Below the pieces are notes generated by a model that saw only the letters and a list, made by a program, of their open reading frames with translations, did not search any database and was not told where the DNA came from. From Psychrobacter faecalis (lineage in GTDB: Bacteria > Pseudomonadota > Gammaproteobacteria > Pseudomonadales > Moraxellaceae), in contig NZ_JABAST010000006.1 in assembly GCF_016107575.1 (NCBI RefSeq), forward strand, positions 1 to 64,000: DNA of 64,000 bases. The letters run 5' to 3'. Position numbers and translations under genes: made by a program. Below, piece after piece: positions 47,851 to 58,039 of this stretch. How positions within the stretch are numbered: the first letter of the stretch is position 1; each line of letters starts with the position of its first letter.

Positions 47851-48486
47851 ATGTCTACATCTAAAGCTCTTATCACCGATTCTGTCATCGAAGCTGCGCA
47901 TTGGCTACAACAAGGACAGCTGCTTGCTTATCCAACCGAAAGCGTTTGGGGTATCGGCTGTGACCCCTTTAATCAACAAGCGATACAGCAGCTTTTGGCC
48001 ATCAAGCAACGACCGTTAGAGAAGGGTATGATTGTGGTCACCGATAGTGTCAGTCGACTTAAGATGTTGTTAAATAGTCTAAATGAAGATCAACGCCAGC
48101 AAGTGTTAGTCAGTTGGCGTAACGATACTGATTCCGACGTCAATAGCCAGCAGGCGCATACGTGGTTATTACCGTTATCAGAAAACTTACCCGTTTCTAT
48201 CCCTGCGTGGATTACCGGTTCCCATCATAGTGTGGCGGTGCGGGTGATTGACCATCCTTTGGTGCAGCAGCTGTGCCGTCAAGTGGTGTCCGTCCATAAT
48301 CCCTATGGCTTTGTCGTTTCGACCAGCTGTAACCCGTCCGGTCAGCCGCCTGCTTTAACGCTCTCACAAGCACAGGCTTATTTTTCTGATAGCAATGAGC
48401 AAGTTGGCTATCTAAAGGGCGAGACGCTTGGTTATCAGCTCCCTAGCCAAATCAGCGATGCTCGAACGGGTCAAGTGATTCGTTAG
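47851..48486 (+). CDS. tsaC: threonylcarbamoyl-AMP synthase (TsaC/YrdC-type)
   Basis: Makes threonylcarbamoyl-AMP, the first step of t6A37 tRNA modification. The 211-residue chain matches the short TsaC/YrdC type rather than the two-domain Sua5: GQLLAYPTESVWGIGCDPFNQQ near 26-47 carries the KxxK/SxN-type pocket and KQRPLEKGMIVV near 69 the basic dipeptide. The end VGYLKGETLGYQLPSQISDARTGQVIR follows the family. It is downstream of dprA, a very common neighbour. Confidence 0.9.
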   Translation: MSTSKALITDSVIEAAHWLQQGQLLAYPTESVWGIGCDPFNQQAIQQLLAIKQRPLEKGMIVVTDSVSRLKMLLNSLNEDQRQQVLVSWRNDTDSDVNSQQAHTWLLPLSENLPVSIPAWITGSHHSVAVRVIDHPLVQQLCRQVVSVHNPYGFVVSTSCNPSGQPPALTLSQAQAYFSDSNEQVGYLKGETLGYQLPSQISDARTGQVIR

Positions 48487-48645
48487 TAACCATTTAAAAG
48501 CTAATATTTTTTATATTAGTAGTTCAGTCCTCTATTTATACCCAATCCTACTTTACGCCTTATACCTATAATTCATCTCTTGTTTTTGTAGATGGTTTTT
48601 TGTCACACTGAGAAAAAGGCAAGAAAACTATAAGGATAAAAAGCG

Positions 48646-49608
48646 ATGGATATTCTAATCAGTGGTGGCTCGGGATTCTTAGGTAGCGCGTTTAGTGAAG
48701 CAATCATTAAGCGCTATCAAAAGGATGATAAAAAAGTGCAGATTACGTGGCTGACGCGCGATAGTAAGCAGGCGCATCCTAATGATATTAAAATGATGAC
48801 CTATGATGAGCTGGTGAAGTCAGATAAAAGCTTTGATGTTATTTTGAATCTAGCAGGCGCAGGGATTGCTGATAAACGTTGGAGTGACGCGCGTAAAGAG
48901 CAATTGCTTGCCAGCCGTATCAAACCTACTGAGGCGCTACTGGATTTTATTGCGCGTAGTAATAGCAAACCTAAGCTACTGGTTAGCGGTTCAGCGATTG
49001 GCTGGTATGGTCCTCAAGGTGATAAGTCTTTGACAGAAAGCAGTGGTTTTAACGCTGATTTTTCGCATAAACTCTGTGACGACTGGGAACAGTTGGCGCT
49101 AAAAGCTACCGATTACGGTGTCCCTGTTGCTATCGTACGCACTGGTGTGGTTATCCATCCTAAGGGCGGTATGGTCAGTAAATTATTAACGCCGTTTAAA
49201 ATGGGTGTCGGTGGTCAATTGGGTGACGGTAAGCAAATTATGAGCTGGATCAGTCGTACTGATTGGGTAAGAGCGGTAATATTTATCATTGAGCAACATC
49301 TTAGTAGTCAGAGACAGCAAGTGAATAGTATTGATAATACTCTAACAACAGCAAACGCTACGCCAGCGCTGGTTTATAACTTGACCGCGCCCAACCCTGT
49401 GACCAATCATACTTTTACTAAGATGCTTGGCGCATGGCTACATCGTCCGACATTTTTTACTTTACCAGCATTTTTATTAAAGCTGATGTTTGGTGAGATG
49501 TCGACCTTGTTGATTGATGGGCAAAAGGTGCTGCCACAAGCGCTACTAGGCGCAGGCTTTGAATTTGAACACACAGCTTTAGAGCAAGCGTTGGAGCAGC
49601 AATCGTAA
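48646..49608 (+). CDS. TIGR01777 family epimerase (YfcH-like SDR)
   Basis: An NAD(P)-binding extended SDR of 320 residues. The nucleotide loop ISGGSGFLGSAFSEA (about 4-18) is followed by LNLAGAGIADKRWSDARKEQLLASRI, the signature of this family, and the SGSAIGWYGPQGD segment with its tyrosine. VLPQALLGAGFEFEHTALEQAL is the typical C-terminal tail. Substrate unknown; YfcH and its relatives are poorly characterised. It is preceded by AAGGATAAAAAGCG. Confidence 0.85.
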   Translation: MDILISGGSGFLGSAFSEAIIKRYQKDDKKVQITWLTRDSKQAHPNDIKMMTYDELVKSDKSFDVILNLAGAGIADKRWSDARKEQLLASRIKPTEALLDFIARSNSKPKLLVSGSAIGWYGPQGDKSLTESSGFNADFSHKLCDDWEQLALKATDYGVPVAIVRTGVVIHPKGGMVSKLLTPFKMGVGGQLGDGKQIMSWISRTDWVRAVIFIIEQHLSSQRQQVNSIDNTLTTANATPALVYNLTAPNPVTNHTFTKMLGAWLHRPTFFTLPAFLLKLMFGEMSTLLIDGQKVLPQALLGAGFEFEHTALEQALEQQS

Positions 49609-49621
49609 ACTTTAAAAGATA

Positions 49622-49637
49622 TGTTTCATGTGAAACA
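49622..49637. other. parS-like ParB-binding site 10
   Basis: TGTTTCATGTGAAACA differs by one base from the canonical palindrome. It lies in the gap after the epimerase gene, the most distal site seen, about 20 kb right of oriC. Confidence 0.65.
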
Positions 49638-49803
49638 ATGGGTTTGAAACAACGTTTTTAAAGCATTGATTTAAAAATAGCGTTAAATTACTAAGTGCTT
49701 TATATTTCTAGTTCTATAAAGTTTCAATAAACCATCATGCTGTCTACAACAGGTAAGAATATTGGCGTACTATAAGCCCGTCTTTGTCTGATTCAATTTT
49801 ATT

Positions 49804-50877
49804 ATGTGGCCTTTTATCATTCTTACCCAGCTGCTCGCCCTGATGAGTAGCGTGATATTTTACTGGTTCTTTCAACCAAAACAGCGCTTAGCTAAAGCCG
49901 GTTTGTTTTTAAGTGTTTTTATTATCAACAATGCTTTTCTGCTCTACGGCTTGAGTGAATTTTGGCGCGAGCGCTTTCATGTCTATCTGGTTGTCGGTAT
50001 TTTACAAGGCTTTATGTTTTATGCCGCATTAATAACTGCGGTTATTGCCTTGGTCTATGGTTATATTCTTAAGCAAAAAATTCAGCCAAAACTTATACGC
50101 GCCGTTGCAGCGATAACTTATATTGGTATTGTAGGTTTGGCGGTATTTAATGCCTATTCACCTGTCGTCCATCGTCTAAACGTCACGACAGATAAGCCAC
50201 TTAAGCGGCCGCTGCAAATTGCTTTAGTGTCTGATACGCATTTAGGGAGATGGTTTGGCAATCGGCAGATAGATAAGATGGTGAGGCTGATCGATGCCCA
50301 AAATCCTGATGTCGTGGTCATCGCAGGCGACGTCATGAATGATTCTACTGACGCTTATGATAAAACCAATATGCATGCGCACTTATCAAAACTAACAGCG
50401 CCGCTCGGTGTCTATGCCACGTTGGGAAATCATGATTATTCTGGTAACGAAGTGGCAATTGCCAAGGCCGTTGAACGCGCAGGGATACAGGTAATTGACA
50501 ATAAAAGCGTTTGGTTAGACGATTCAGTGTTGCTGATAGGGCGTTCAGATGAGACAGATCCCGCACGTCCGGCTGCGACAGATTTGCTTAGTGAAGTGAG
50601 GGCGGATAAACCAGTAATATTTTTAGAGCACAGCCCTGCTGACTTGGAGCAAATAAAAGGTTTGCCGATCGATTTGCACCTGTCAGGGCATACGCATGGC
50701 GGGCAGATATTTCCTTTAACGATATTACTAAAGTGGTTTACGCCGCTGGTTTATGGGGCAAAGTACAGTGAGGGCACGCAGTTTTTGGTGACTTCTGGCT
50801 ATGGTATTGGCGCAGTACCCTTTAGGCTTGGCACGCGCTCTGAGATATGGATGATTACCTTGCAGTCGGCGCAATAG
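49804..50877 (+). CDS. membrane-anchored metallophosphoesterase, copy 1
   Basis: A 357-residue protein with four N-terminal spans (about 1-130) and a cytoplasmic or periplasmic calcineurin-like domain. The metal motifs are in order: ALVSDTHLGRW near 140, VVIAGDVMND near 170, LGNHDYSG near 201, and LHLSGHTHGGQIFP near 286. It resembles the YkuE/YaeI-type phosphoesterases, which act on membrane or envelope phosphates; the substrate is not known. A close paralogue follows 117 bases downstream. Confidence 0.85.
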   Translation: MWPFIILTQLLALMSSVIFYWFFQPKQRLAKAGLFLSVFIINNAFLLYGLSEFWRERFHVYLVVGILQGFMFYAALITAVIALVYGYILKQKIQPKLIRAVAAITYIGIVGLAVFNAYSPVVHRLNVTTDKPLKRPLQIALVSDTHLGRWFGNRQIDKMVRLIDAQNPDVVVIAGDVMNDSTDAYDKTNMHAHLSKLTAPLGVYATLGNHDYSGNEVAIAKAVERAGIQVIDNKSVWLDDSVLLIGRSDETDPARPAATDLLSEVRADKPVIFLEHSPADLEQIKGLPIDLHLSGHTHGGQIFPLTILLKWFTPLVYGAKYSEGTQFLVTSGYGIGAVPFRLGTRSEIWMITLQSAQ

Positions 50878-50993
50878 TAGTCATCCCAGCGCTCACAAGT
50901 ATTGAAAAAGCAGTCGCTATAATCCGCTAATTTATAAATACTGCCACAACCCAGCAAACGCTTTATCAAAATATTATCTCGCTAGGAATTTTC

Positions 50994-52130
50994 ATGCGTT
51001 ACGCATTTATTATCACTATTATTGTCCTGCTGCAGCTGTTTAGTTTTGGCGCAGCGTGCAGTCTAGAATGGTGGCTACAGCCTTGGAGCACGCCTTTATT
51101 AATACAGGTGACTTGGCTTGCTGTCTTTGCGATTACCAATGTTTTTTTGCTGCTTAGCGTCACAAAATCATTTGCCAATAGCTATCGCTGGATAAGCGCT
51201 TGGATGATGGTGATGCACTTTATGCTACTAACGGCGCTATTGAGCAGTGTATTATATGGTGGTTTTTGGCTTTTACATGCTTTGGGTATTCCTACTTTTT
51301 ATGATACAGGCGTAATTAGTATTGGCTTACGCATTTTTGCCCTAGTTTTCTTTATAGGCCTATTTAGCTATACGCTGTATAACGCTTACGTGCCGGCGGT
51401 GCGCGAGCTGTCTGTCAAGATTAATAAGCCGCTAAATTACTCGCTGCGTATTGCAGTAGCCAGTGATTTGCATTTGGGCCGTTTATTTGGCAATAAATCT
51501 ATCGAACGGCTCAATGACATTGTGCAGAGCTATCAAGCAGACATATTGTTGATGCCAGGCGATATTATGGATGACAATACCAAGGCGTTTGCGGCCTATA
51601 ATATGGCAGAAGATTTGGCAAAGCTGGTAAGTAGTCTGCGCTACGGTGTCTATGCGACGTTAGGTAATCACGATTTGTACGGTCACGAGCAGCCAATTAG
51701 TGAAGCTTTACAAGCTGCTGGCGTGCAGTTGCTCAACGATGAAGCGATTTGTCTGTCGCATCAAGGTCAGCCGGTTTGGCTCATTGGACGTTTTGATAAT
51801 CATAAACGGCAGAGGGTAGCGACGACCGAATTGCTCGAACAAGTGAATACTACTGAGCCAGTGATTTTGTTAGACCACCGACCGAGCGATATTATGGCGC
51901 ATAGCCAGTTGCCGATTGATTTACAGGTTTCAGGACACACCCATAATGGGCAGATATTTCCAGCTAATTTTATTGTAAAGGCGATTAATCGCTTGGGCTA
52001 CGGCTACGAAAAAGTCGGTAAAGGTCACTTTGTGGTATCGTCAGGTTATGGGTTTTGGGGCATACCTTTTCGTTTAGGCTCACGTTCTGAAGTTTGGCTC
52101 ATTACGTTAAACGGTCAGCCCAATTCATAA
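50994..52130 (+). CDS. membrane-anchored metallophosphoesterase, copy 2
   Basis: This 378-residue paralogue has the same layout: about four spans in the first 140 residues, then VASDLHLGRLFGNKSIERL near 155, MPGDIMDD near 185, LGNHDLYG near 220 and VSGHTHNGQIFP near 306. It differs from the first copy by DxH with asparagine replacing glycine after the last histidine, and in the stretch between the motifs. Both copies end with a similar GFWGIPFRLGSRSEVW tail. Likely tandem duplication. Confidence 0.83.
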   Translation: MRYAFIITIIVLLQLFSFGAACSLEWWLQPWSTPLLIQVTWLAVFAITNVFLLLSVTKSFANSYRWISAWMMVMHFMLLTALLSSVLYGGFWLLHALGIPTFYDTGVISIGLRIFALVFFIGLFSYTLYNAYVPAVRELSVKINKPLNYSLRIAVASDLHLGRLFGNKSIERLNDIVQSYQADILLMPGDIMDDNTKAFAAYNMAEDLAKLVSSLRYGVYATLGNHDLYGHEQPISEALQAAGVQLLNDEAICLSHQGQPVWLIGRFDNHKRQRVATTELLEQVNTTEPVILLDHRPSDIMAHSQLPIDLQVSGHTHNGQIFPANFIVKAINRLGYGYEKVGKGHFVVSSGYGFWGIPFRLGSRSEVWLITLNGQPNS

Positions 52131-52237
52131 AAACTATCTTTATCATATTAATGTCCTTGACGATTTAGTTGTCATAAGTCCTTAATTGCCCATTAAACGC
52201 CAACCTCACTTTTTAGTGATAACGGCTATTCTATTTC

Positions 52238-53725
52238 TTAGGCTGCTAATAAATTTTGTGTACTTATAATGTCACGTACAAAACCAGCAAAGCCATGGAT
52301 AATATGATTGGTTTCCTGCTCAAGTCCTTGGTGCACGCTCATAAAATGAATAAAGCCATGCGGCGCACCGTAGACCGTATAAGTTTGGACAGCTCTACCA
52401 TAATCTTCTAACTGCTTGGCATACGCAAACGCCTCATCACGTAAAACGTCCAATTCTGCTGCAACGACATAGGTCGGGCAAATGTGGCGATTGTCACCGA
52501 GCATAGGCGACGTCAAGATATGTTGACGTGGCAGCGGACTATTTTCTAAACAAGCCGCATCAAAAACCGCCACATCGGCGTGATCGAGCAATAACCCTTC
52601 GCCGTATAGCTCCCAGCTTGGATAATCATTTTCGATATCTGTCACAGGGTATAAAGGCATTTGTGCCAGTGGCTGCGGCAGGCGCTGTAATATCTCAAAC
52701 GTTTTTTGCCCATCAATCCCTAAGTCTTGCCATGCTTTTGCAGACGGCGTGATGACTTGTTGCGCAATCATGGTTGATAAGCCGCCGCCTGCACTATCTC
52801 CTGCCAAAACAATACGTGACGCTAGTGCCCCAAATTTATGGCAATTATCAGCTAACCAAGCATAAGCGGCAATACAATCTCTTAACCCCGTAGGCGCAGG
52901 ATGTTCAGGCGCTAGGCGATAATCGACACTGACCACTGGCCATCCTGTTCGCTCACAGACAGCATGACAAAACTCGTGATGGGTGTTGATGTCGCCAATA
53001 CAAAAGCCACCGCCATGGAAAAATAGCATGACGGTTTCATCAGGATTGCGTTTGGCTTTCTTTTTAAAACTAAAGCCTGCTGCGTTTACTTGCTTTTGAT
53101 AACAACGAACCAGCATATCGCCATCATCAGCGTTGGCAATCGTCTTATCTTCCCAATTGACGCTAGGTTCATTTTTCTTAGTAAAAGGTTTTATCATGTC
53201 GAATAAGGATGAGCTTGCCTGCTGCCAAACTCTTGGCGTTTGCATAGCAACGGCGTCAGTGGCAAAGCGTTTACGCAGCTCGCCCATCTCTGAGAGCTGT
53301 AAAGGGGTTTTAAGCTTGCTATTTACCGCCAGAATCAAACGCAAATGCGCATCAACGTGTTCATACTGCTTAGCCGTAGGTCCATCTAGATAATCAACCA
53401 AGCTGTCTAATACTGTTTCTGGCAAGAGACCGATACTTTTCATTGCATAGTGCAGCAAATGTGGCTGATAAGTCGTCAGCAAATTGTGATGCAGTACTTT
53501 ATCTCTAATGGATAGGTGCTCGCTGTCAATGCAGGATTGCCTATCGTCAGTGCTTATTTGCAAAGTATTGATGGGCAACGGCTCATTTTCAACATTCTCT
53601 GAAGGGTTGTTTGATGAGTTAACAGATGAATGCTGACGTTTTTCTTGACCTAAAGACGTAAGGTTTAGTGTCCTTACTGCTTTATTAAGTAAGGTGTTGA
53701 CTGATAATGTCGCTGAATAAGGCAT
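52238..53725 (-). CDS. HSL-type alpha/beta hydrolase (esterase)
   Basis: The frame opens at 53737 (MGGVMPYSATLS), but the ATG at 53725 is the likelier start because GGGAGGTG lies just upstream on the minus strand. The product is about 495 residues. It has an N-terminal variable part (about 1-200), then FFHGGGFCIGD (oxyanion, HGGG). It continues with VDYRLAPEHPAP, the nucleophile serine in LAGDSAGGGLST, aspartate in AAELDVLRDEAF and histidine in GAPHGFIHF. This is the hormone-sensitive-lipase group, hydrolysing short-chain or medium-chain esters. No signal peptide. The long N-terminus is unusual for the bacterial family of about 310. Confidence 0.82.
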   Translation of the reverse strand: MPYSATLSVNTLLNKAVRTLNLTSLGQEKRQHSSVNSSNNPSENVENEPLPINTLQISTDDRQSCIDSEHLSIRDKVLHHNLLTTYQPHLLHYAMKSIGLLPETVLDSLVDYLDGPTAKQYEHVDAHLRLILAVNSKLKTPLQLSEMGELRKRFATDAVAMQTPRVWQQASSSLFDMIKPFTKKNEPSVNWEDKTIANADDGDMLVRCYQKQVNAAGFSFKKKAKRNPDETVMLFFHGGGFCIGDINTHHEFCHAVCERTGWPVVSVDYRLAPEHPAPTGLRDCIAAYAWLADNCHKFGALASRIVLAGDSAGGGLSTMIAQQVITPSAKAWQDLGIDGQKTFEILQRLPQPLAQMPLYPVTDIENDYPSWELYGEGLLLDHADVAVFDAACLENSPLPRQHILTSPMLGDNRHICPTYVVAAELDVLRDEAFAYAKQLEDYGRAVQTYTVYGAPHGFIHFMSVHQGLEQETNHIIHGFAGFVRDIISTQNLLAA

Positions 53726-53737
53726 AACACCTCCCAT

Positions 53738-54202
53738 AAATGATAAATTATATTTGTAAATATCATAAGATAGGCGAAAATAAAGTTGAGTATTCTTTGG
53801 TAAGAGTGTGCAGGCTAATAGTAATTTATCTGGCTTAACTGACGTTTTTTTGTAGGTTTTGTTAGTGAAATGAATTACTTATTGACAATAAGCGTAAAGG
53901 GAATAAGGTTGTTTTAAAGTAGGTAATCATCTCAAGCATCACCATATCGTTATCATGGATTAAGGTAGTATTCATAACCAGCGATAAAAATTCTACACAG
54001 TAGGCTTGAAATTTACCCTCATCACCTTTATTAATCAGCTATCAGAAGGTAGTTAAAAGTTATTGCTAACCATAGGTGATTTATAAAATCACGGTTTGGC
54101 TAATGGTCGATTATTTCATTGTCTGGCCAATTTATGGTGTCGTTTTCTAATCCATCATTATTCAGTTAATAGCCTTATTCATAATTATATAAAGGAGCCA
54201 TC
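53738..54202. other. 465-base gap between the esterase and grpE
   Basis: The gap holds the divergent start regions of the esterase (leftward) and of grpE (rightward). CTTGAAA at 54005-54011 looks like a heat-shock -35 element but its -10 partner is weak. No gene, repeat or hairpin with a T run was found. Confidence 0.4.
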
Positions 54203-54817
54203 ATGAACGAGCAGAATAATAATCACGAAAATATTGATCAAAACGTGCCACACGACAACGTTTCGCATGACAATGTCGAGCACGATGATAGTATCTTAAA
54301 AGAAACGCTAGAAGAGTTTAATCCACAGCAAAACTCAGGGGAAGAAAGCACTATCGAAAACGATATCGATTTAGATACTTTTAAAGCCCGTATCGCCGAG
54401 TTAGAAGGCGAGGTCAAGCAAGCGAAAGAAGGGACAGCGCGCGCCAATGCTGAAGCTTACAATGCGCAAAAACGCATGGAGCAAGAAGCCGATAAGAGCA
54501 AAAAATTTGCCCTGCAAAAATTTGCCAAAGAGCTATTAGAAGTGGTCGATAATTTAGAGCGCGCTATCGAAAATGCTCAAGCAGATGATCCTGTTATCGA
54601 AGGCGTCAGATTGACGCATAAAGCATTATTAGATGTCTTAAACAAAAACGGCGTAGAAGTGGTTGAGCCACAAGGCGAGAAATTTAACGCTGATTTGCAT
54701 GAAGCAGTTGGTATTGATCCAGAAGCTGAAGCCGATACTGTGGGTACAGTACTGCAAAAGGGCTATAGTCTGAACGGTCGTTTGCTGCGCCCCGCAATGG
54801 TTCGTGTTGGACAATAG
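54203..54817 (+). CDS. grpE: nucleotide exchange factor GrpE
   Basis: Releases ADP from DnaK. The 204-residue chain has a charged, low-complexity N-terminus (about 1-55), a long coiled-coil helix (ARIAELEGEVKQAKEGTARANAEAYNAQKRMEQEADKS region, about 60-100) and the beta domain with NKNGVEVVEPQGEKFNADLHEAVG and the ending GRLLRPAMVRVGQ. The order and length agree with the family. AAAGGAG precedes the start. dnaK follows after 243 bases with its own promoter candidate. Confidence 0.95.
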   Translation: MNEQNNNHENIDQNVPHDNVSHDNVEHDDSILKETLEEFNPQQNSGEESTIENDIDLDTFKARIAELEGEVKQAKEGTARANAEAYNAQKRMEQEADKSKKFALQKFAKELLEVVDNLERAIENAQADDPVIEGVRLTHKALLDVLNKNGVEVVEPQGEKFNADLHEAVGIDPEAEADTVGTVLQKGYSLNGRLLRPAMVRVGQ

Positions 54818-54943
54818 GTTCTGCCAGCTTAACCATTTAAAATTAATATTTTAAATAATAAGTCTTTAACCACGCTAAACCTTACTATTAATAAGGGTTT
54901 ACACAAAAAATCACATAAAAGACATTTTTTGCCGGTTAAATGA

Positions 54944-54972
54944 CTTGAAATAATACAGCGCCAAACCTATAT
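54944..54972 (+). promoter_or_regulatory. candidate sigma-32 heat-shock promoter of dnaK
   Basis: CTTGAAA (54944-54950) is followed after 14 bases by ACCTATAT (54965-54972), which agrees with the CCCCATNT consensus at five of seven defined positions. It lies 89 bases before the dnaK start. A motif match only. Confidence 0.5.
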
Positions 54973-55060
54973 AGAACAACAAGTGACCGTCTAGTATCTG
55001 CTAGATTAGGTCTGATGAGATAAATAGCTTATTTAAAAAATAAATTAGGAGCAATTAATT

Positions 55061-57004
55061 ATGGGTAAAGTAATTGGTATTGACTTGGGTACAACGAACT
55101 CATGTGTCGCAGTGATGGAAGGTGATAAAGTTAAAATCATCGAAAATGCTGAAGGTACACGTACCACACCATCGATTGTCGCTTACAAAGATGACGAAAT
55201 CTTGGTCGGTCAGTCAGCAAAGCGTCAAGCGGTGACCAACCCAAACAACACTTTATTTGCCATTAAACGTCTGATTGGTCGTCGTTTTGATGACAAAGTG
55301 GTACAAAAAGACATCGGTATGGTGCCTTATAAAATCGCTAAAGCCGATAACGGTGATGCATGGGTTGAAATTAACGGTAAAAAATTAGCGCCACCACAGG
55401 TTTCTGCTGAAATCTTGAAAAAAATGAAAAAAACAGCGGAAGACTATCTTGGTGAAAGCGTCACCGAAGCTGTTGTAACAGTACCTGCGTACTTTAATGA
55501 CTCACAGCGTCAAGCAACCAAAGATGCGGGTAAAATCGCTGGTCTTGATGTAAAACGCATTATTAACGAGCCAACCGCTGCCGCACTTGCTTACGGTATG
55601 GATAAGAAGCAAGGCGATAGCACCGTTGCCGTTTATGACTTGGGTGGTGGTACTTTTGACGTATCAATCATCGAAATCGCTGACGTTGATGGCGAGCAGC
55701 AGTTTGAAGTATTAGCGACCAATGGTGATACCTTCCTTGGCGGTGAAGACTTTGACTCAGCGTTGATTGATTATCTGGTTGATGAGTTCAAAAAAGACCA
55801 AGACGTCAACCTAAAAGGTGACTCGCTGGCGATGCAGCGTTTAAAAGAAGCCGCTGAAAAAGCAAAAATCGAGCTATCAAGTGCCCAAAGCACTGAAGTC
55901 AACCTACCATATATCACTGCCGATAGCAGTGGTCCTAAGCATTTGGTTGTCACTATTAGCCGCTCAAAACTTGAGAGCTTAACGGAAGATTTAGTACAAC
56001 GCACGATGGGTCCTTGTAAAACTGCCCTTGAAGATGCTGGTCTAAAAGTTGGCGATGTTGATGACGTCATCTTAGTTGGTGGTCAGACTCGTATGCCATT
56101 AGTGCAGCAAAAAGTACAAGAATTCTTCGGCCAAGAGCCACGTAAAGATGTGAACCCTGACGAAGCGGTTGCCGCTGGTGCTGCGATACAAGGTGCGGTA
56201 TTGTCTGGTGACAAAACTGACGTCCTATTGCTTGACGTAACACCATTGACGCTCGGTATCGAAACCATGGGCGGTGTCATGACGCCAATCATTGAGAAAA
56301 ACACCATGATTCCAACTAAGAAATCACAAGTTTTCTCAACGGCGGAAGACAACCAGCCAGCCGTAACGATTCAGGTGTATCAAGGTGAGCGTAAAATCGC
56401 TAACCAAAACAAACAGCTTGGTCGTTTTGACTTGACGGATATTCCACCAGCGCCACGTGGTTTGCCGCAAATCGAAGTTACCTTTGACATTAACGCTGAC
56501 GGTATCATGAACATCTCAGCGAAAGATAAAGGTACTGGTAAAGCGCAAAGTATCCAGATTAAAGCGGATTCTGGTTTGTCGGATGAAGAAGTCGAACAAA
56601 TGGTGCGTGATGCTGAAGCCAACGCTGCTGAAGATGAGAAATTTGCTAACCTTGCGCAGGTACGTAACGAAGCAGATGGTCGTATTCATGCGGTACAAAA
56701 AGCGCTAAAAGAAGCTGGCGATAAAGTCACTGAAGATGAAAAATCAACAGTAGAAACTGCCATCTCTGAGCTTGAAGCGGCTGCTAAAGAAGATGATTAT
56801 GATGATATCAAAGCCAAACTTGAAGCGCTAGACAATGCTTTCTTACCAATTAGTCAGAAGATTTATGCTGACAGCGGTGCTGGTCCAGAAGGTATGGATC
56901 CAAGCCAGTTCCAACAAGGCGCTGAAAATGCTGGTAACAACAACCAAGCGGATGACGATGTCGTTGATGCTGAGTTTACTGAAGTTGACGAAGATAAAAA
57001 ATAA
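55061..57004 (+). CDS. dnaK: chaperone protein DnaK (Hsp70)
   Basis: ATP-driven chaperone that binds exposed hydrophobic peptides. The 647-residue protein starts [21 protein letters not shown], the Hsp70 phosphate-binding loop. Next come [13 protein letters not shown] near 195 and [17 protein letters not shown] near 335, then the substrate domain from [12 protein letters not shown] near 390. The C-terminal lid has helical and acidic sequence ending [12 protein letters not shown]. Length matches the family. AGGAGC precedes the start. dnaJ is not seen downstream; a terminator follows at 57042. Confidence 0.98.
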   Translation: MGKVIGIDLGTTNSCVAVMEGDKVKIIENAEGTRTTPSIVAYKDDEILVGQSAKRQAVTNPNNTLFAIKRLIGRRFDDKVVQKDIGMVPYKIAKADNGDAWVEINGKKLAPPQVSAEILKKMKKTAEDYLGESVTEAVVTVPAYFNDSQRQATKDAGKIAGLDVKRIINEPTAAALAYGMDKKQGDSTVAVYDLGGGTFDVSIIEIADVDGEQQFEVLATNGDTFLGGEDFDSALIDYLVDEFKKDQDVNLKGDSLAMQRLKEAAEKAKIELSSAQSTEVNLPYITADSSGPKHLVVTISRSKLESLTEDLVQRTMGPCKTALEDAGLKVGDVDDVILVGGQTRMPLVQQKVQEFFGQEPRKDVNPDEAVAAGAAIQGAVLSGDKTDVLLLDVTPLTLGIETMGGVMTPIIEKNTMIPTKKSQVFSTAEDNQPAVTIQVYQGERKIANQNKQLGRFDLTDIPPAPRGLPQIEVTFDINADGIMNISAKDKGTGKAQSIQIKADSGLSDEEVEQMVRDAEANAAEDEKFANLAQVRNEADGRIHAVQKALKEAGDKVTEDEKSTVETAISELEAAAKEDDYDDIKAKLEALDNAFLPISQKIYADSGAGPEGMDPSQFQQGAENAGNNNQADDDVVDAEFTEVDEDKK

Positions 57005-57041
57005 GCTTAATTAAAGCTTAAATCGACGTTGATTTCATAAT

Positions 57042-57073
57042 AAAAGGCGTATCTTTCGGGATGCGCCTTTTTA
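57042..57073 (+). terminator. Rho-independent terminator after dnaK
   Basis: AAAAGGCGTATC (57042-57053) pairs with GGATGCGCCTTTT (57059-57071), allowing one G-U, and ends in a T run. It separates dnaK from the next gene. Confidence 0.85.
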
Positions 57074-57224
57074 ATGTTGACTCTCAGTCGCTGTTAATGA
57101 GTAGGGAATATTACTCAAACTAGGTTATTGTAACAAAAGATTTCATATCTAGCCCTTTGTAACCCAAGGGCCGACAAACACTTGCAAAAGTTAACTTTCT
57201 TACCATTAAACACTGACAGAGTTT

Positions 57225-57251
57225 TTGACATGGTTTGTTACTATGTATACA
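57225..57251 (+). promoter_or_regulatory. candidate sigma-70 promoter of the outer-membrane protein gene
   Basis: A perfect TTGACA (57225-57230) stands 15 bases before TATACA (57246-57251). This is tight spacing and a four-of-six -10. It lies about 85 bases before the ATG at 57335. Confidence 0.4.
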
Positions 57252-57334
57252 TCGTTAGCAAACAAGGCGATATGGCTAAAAAGCCCACATAAATAAATAA
57301 CTTGTTTGTCCAAATTGATTTTAAGGAGCTACAC

Positions 57335-57871
57335 ATGAAAACTCTACAAAAAACTTTACTAGCCCTAGCTGCAGGTTCTTTACTAAGCGTAGGTGCACAA
57401 GCAGCCGTAGCATACGGCAATGGTTATACTGGCCAGCCATACGTTGGTGTAAAAGTCGGTCAGTTTGACCTAGACGTAGATGGTGCTGATGATCCAACTG
57501 CTTATGGCGTATACGGTGGCTATAACTTTGATCCTAACTTCGGTATTGAAGCTGAATATGTAGGTTCAGATGATGCTGATTATCGTGGCGGCGATATCGA
57601 TGCCAAAACTTACGGCGCTTACGGTACTTACCGTTATGCATTCCCAAATACTGGACTATACGCTAAAGGTAAATTAGGGGTTGCCAGAACTGAAGTAGAA
57701 GCCTCTGGTACAACTTTAGGTTTATATAACGGTACAGATAAAGATACAAGCCTAGCAGGCGGTGTTGGTCTTGGTTACTCAGTCAATCCTGACTTCAGCG
57801 TTGAAGCAGAATATGACAAACTAGGTAGCGATGCGGATCTTATGACTATCGGCGCTCATCTTAAATTCTAA
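57335..57871 (+). CDS. small outer-membrane beta-barrel protein
   Basis: The frame begins at 57302, but the ATG at 57335 has AAGGAG seven bases upstream and gives the signal peptide MKTLQKTLLALAAGSLLSVGAQA (cleavage after AQA). The mature part (about 155 residues) consists of alternating, glycine-rich strands ending in AHLKF, whose C-terminal phenylalanine is the typical signal for outer-membrane insertion. It resembles OmpA-type eight-strand barrels (the porin-family domain). It is highly expressed in style (strong RBS, TTGACA promoter). Ligand unknown. Confidence 0.8.
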   Translation: MKTLQKTLLALAAGSLLSVGAQAAVAYGNGYTGQPYVGVKVGQFDLDVDGADDPTAYGVYGGYNFDPNFGIEAEYVGSDDADYRGGDIDAKTYGAYGTYRYAFPNTGLYAKGKLGVARTEVEASGTTLGLYNGTDKDTSLAGGVGLGYSVNPDFSVEAEYDKLGSDADLMTIGAHLKF

Positions 57872-57924
57872 TTAACTGAACATTAAGTTCTATATTAATG
57901 AAAGAGTTAGATGATAAGCAAAAT

Positions 57925-57955
57925 AAAAAACGATCACTTAGGTGGTCGTTTTTTT
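57925..57955 (+). terminator. Rho-independent terminator after the barrel protein gene
   Basis: AAAAACGATCAC pairs with GTGGTCGTTTTT around a short loop (one G-U) and runs into a T tract ending at about 57955. Confidence 0.85.
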
Positions 57956-58039
57956 ATGCCTATAACTTTTAAGGCGCTGTTTGATAACAAAATGTGCTAC
58001 ATTGAAAGCTAGAATGATAAAGATAGGGAATGAGCAATT

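Noticed and set aside
54005..54027. Heat-shock promoter of grpE
   Set aside because: CTTGAAA is present, but no convincing CCCCATNT follows at 12-15 bases. It is not listed as a feature.
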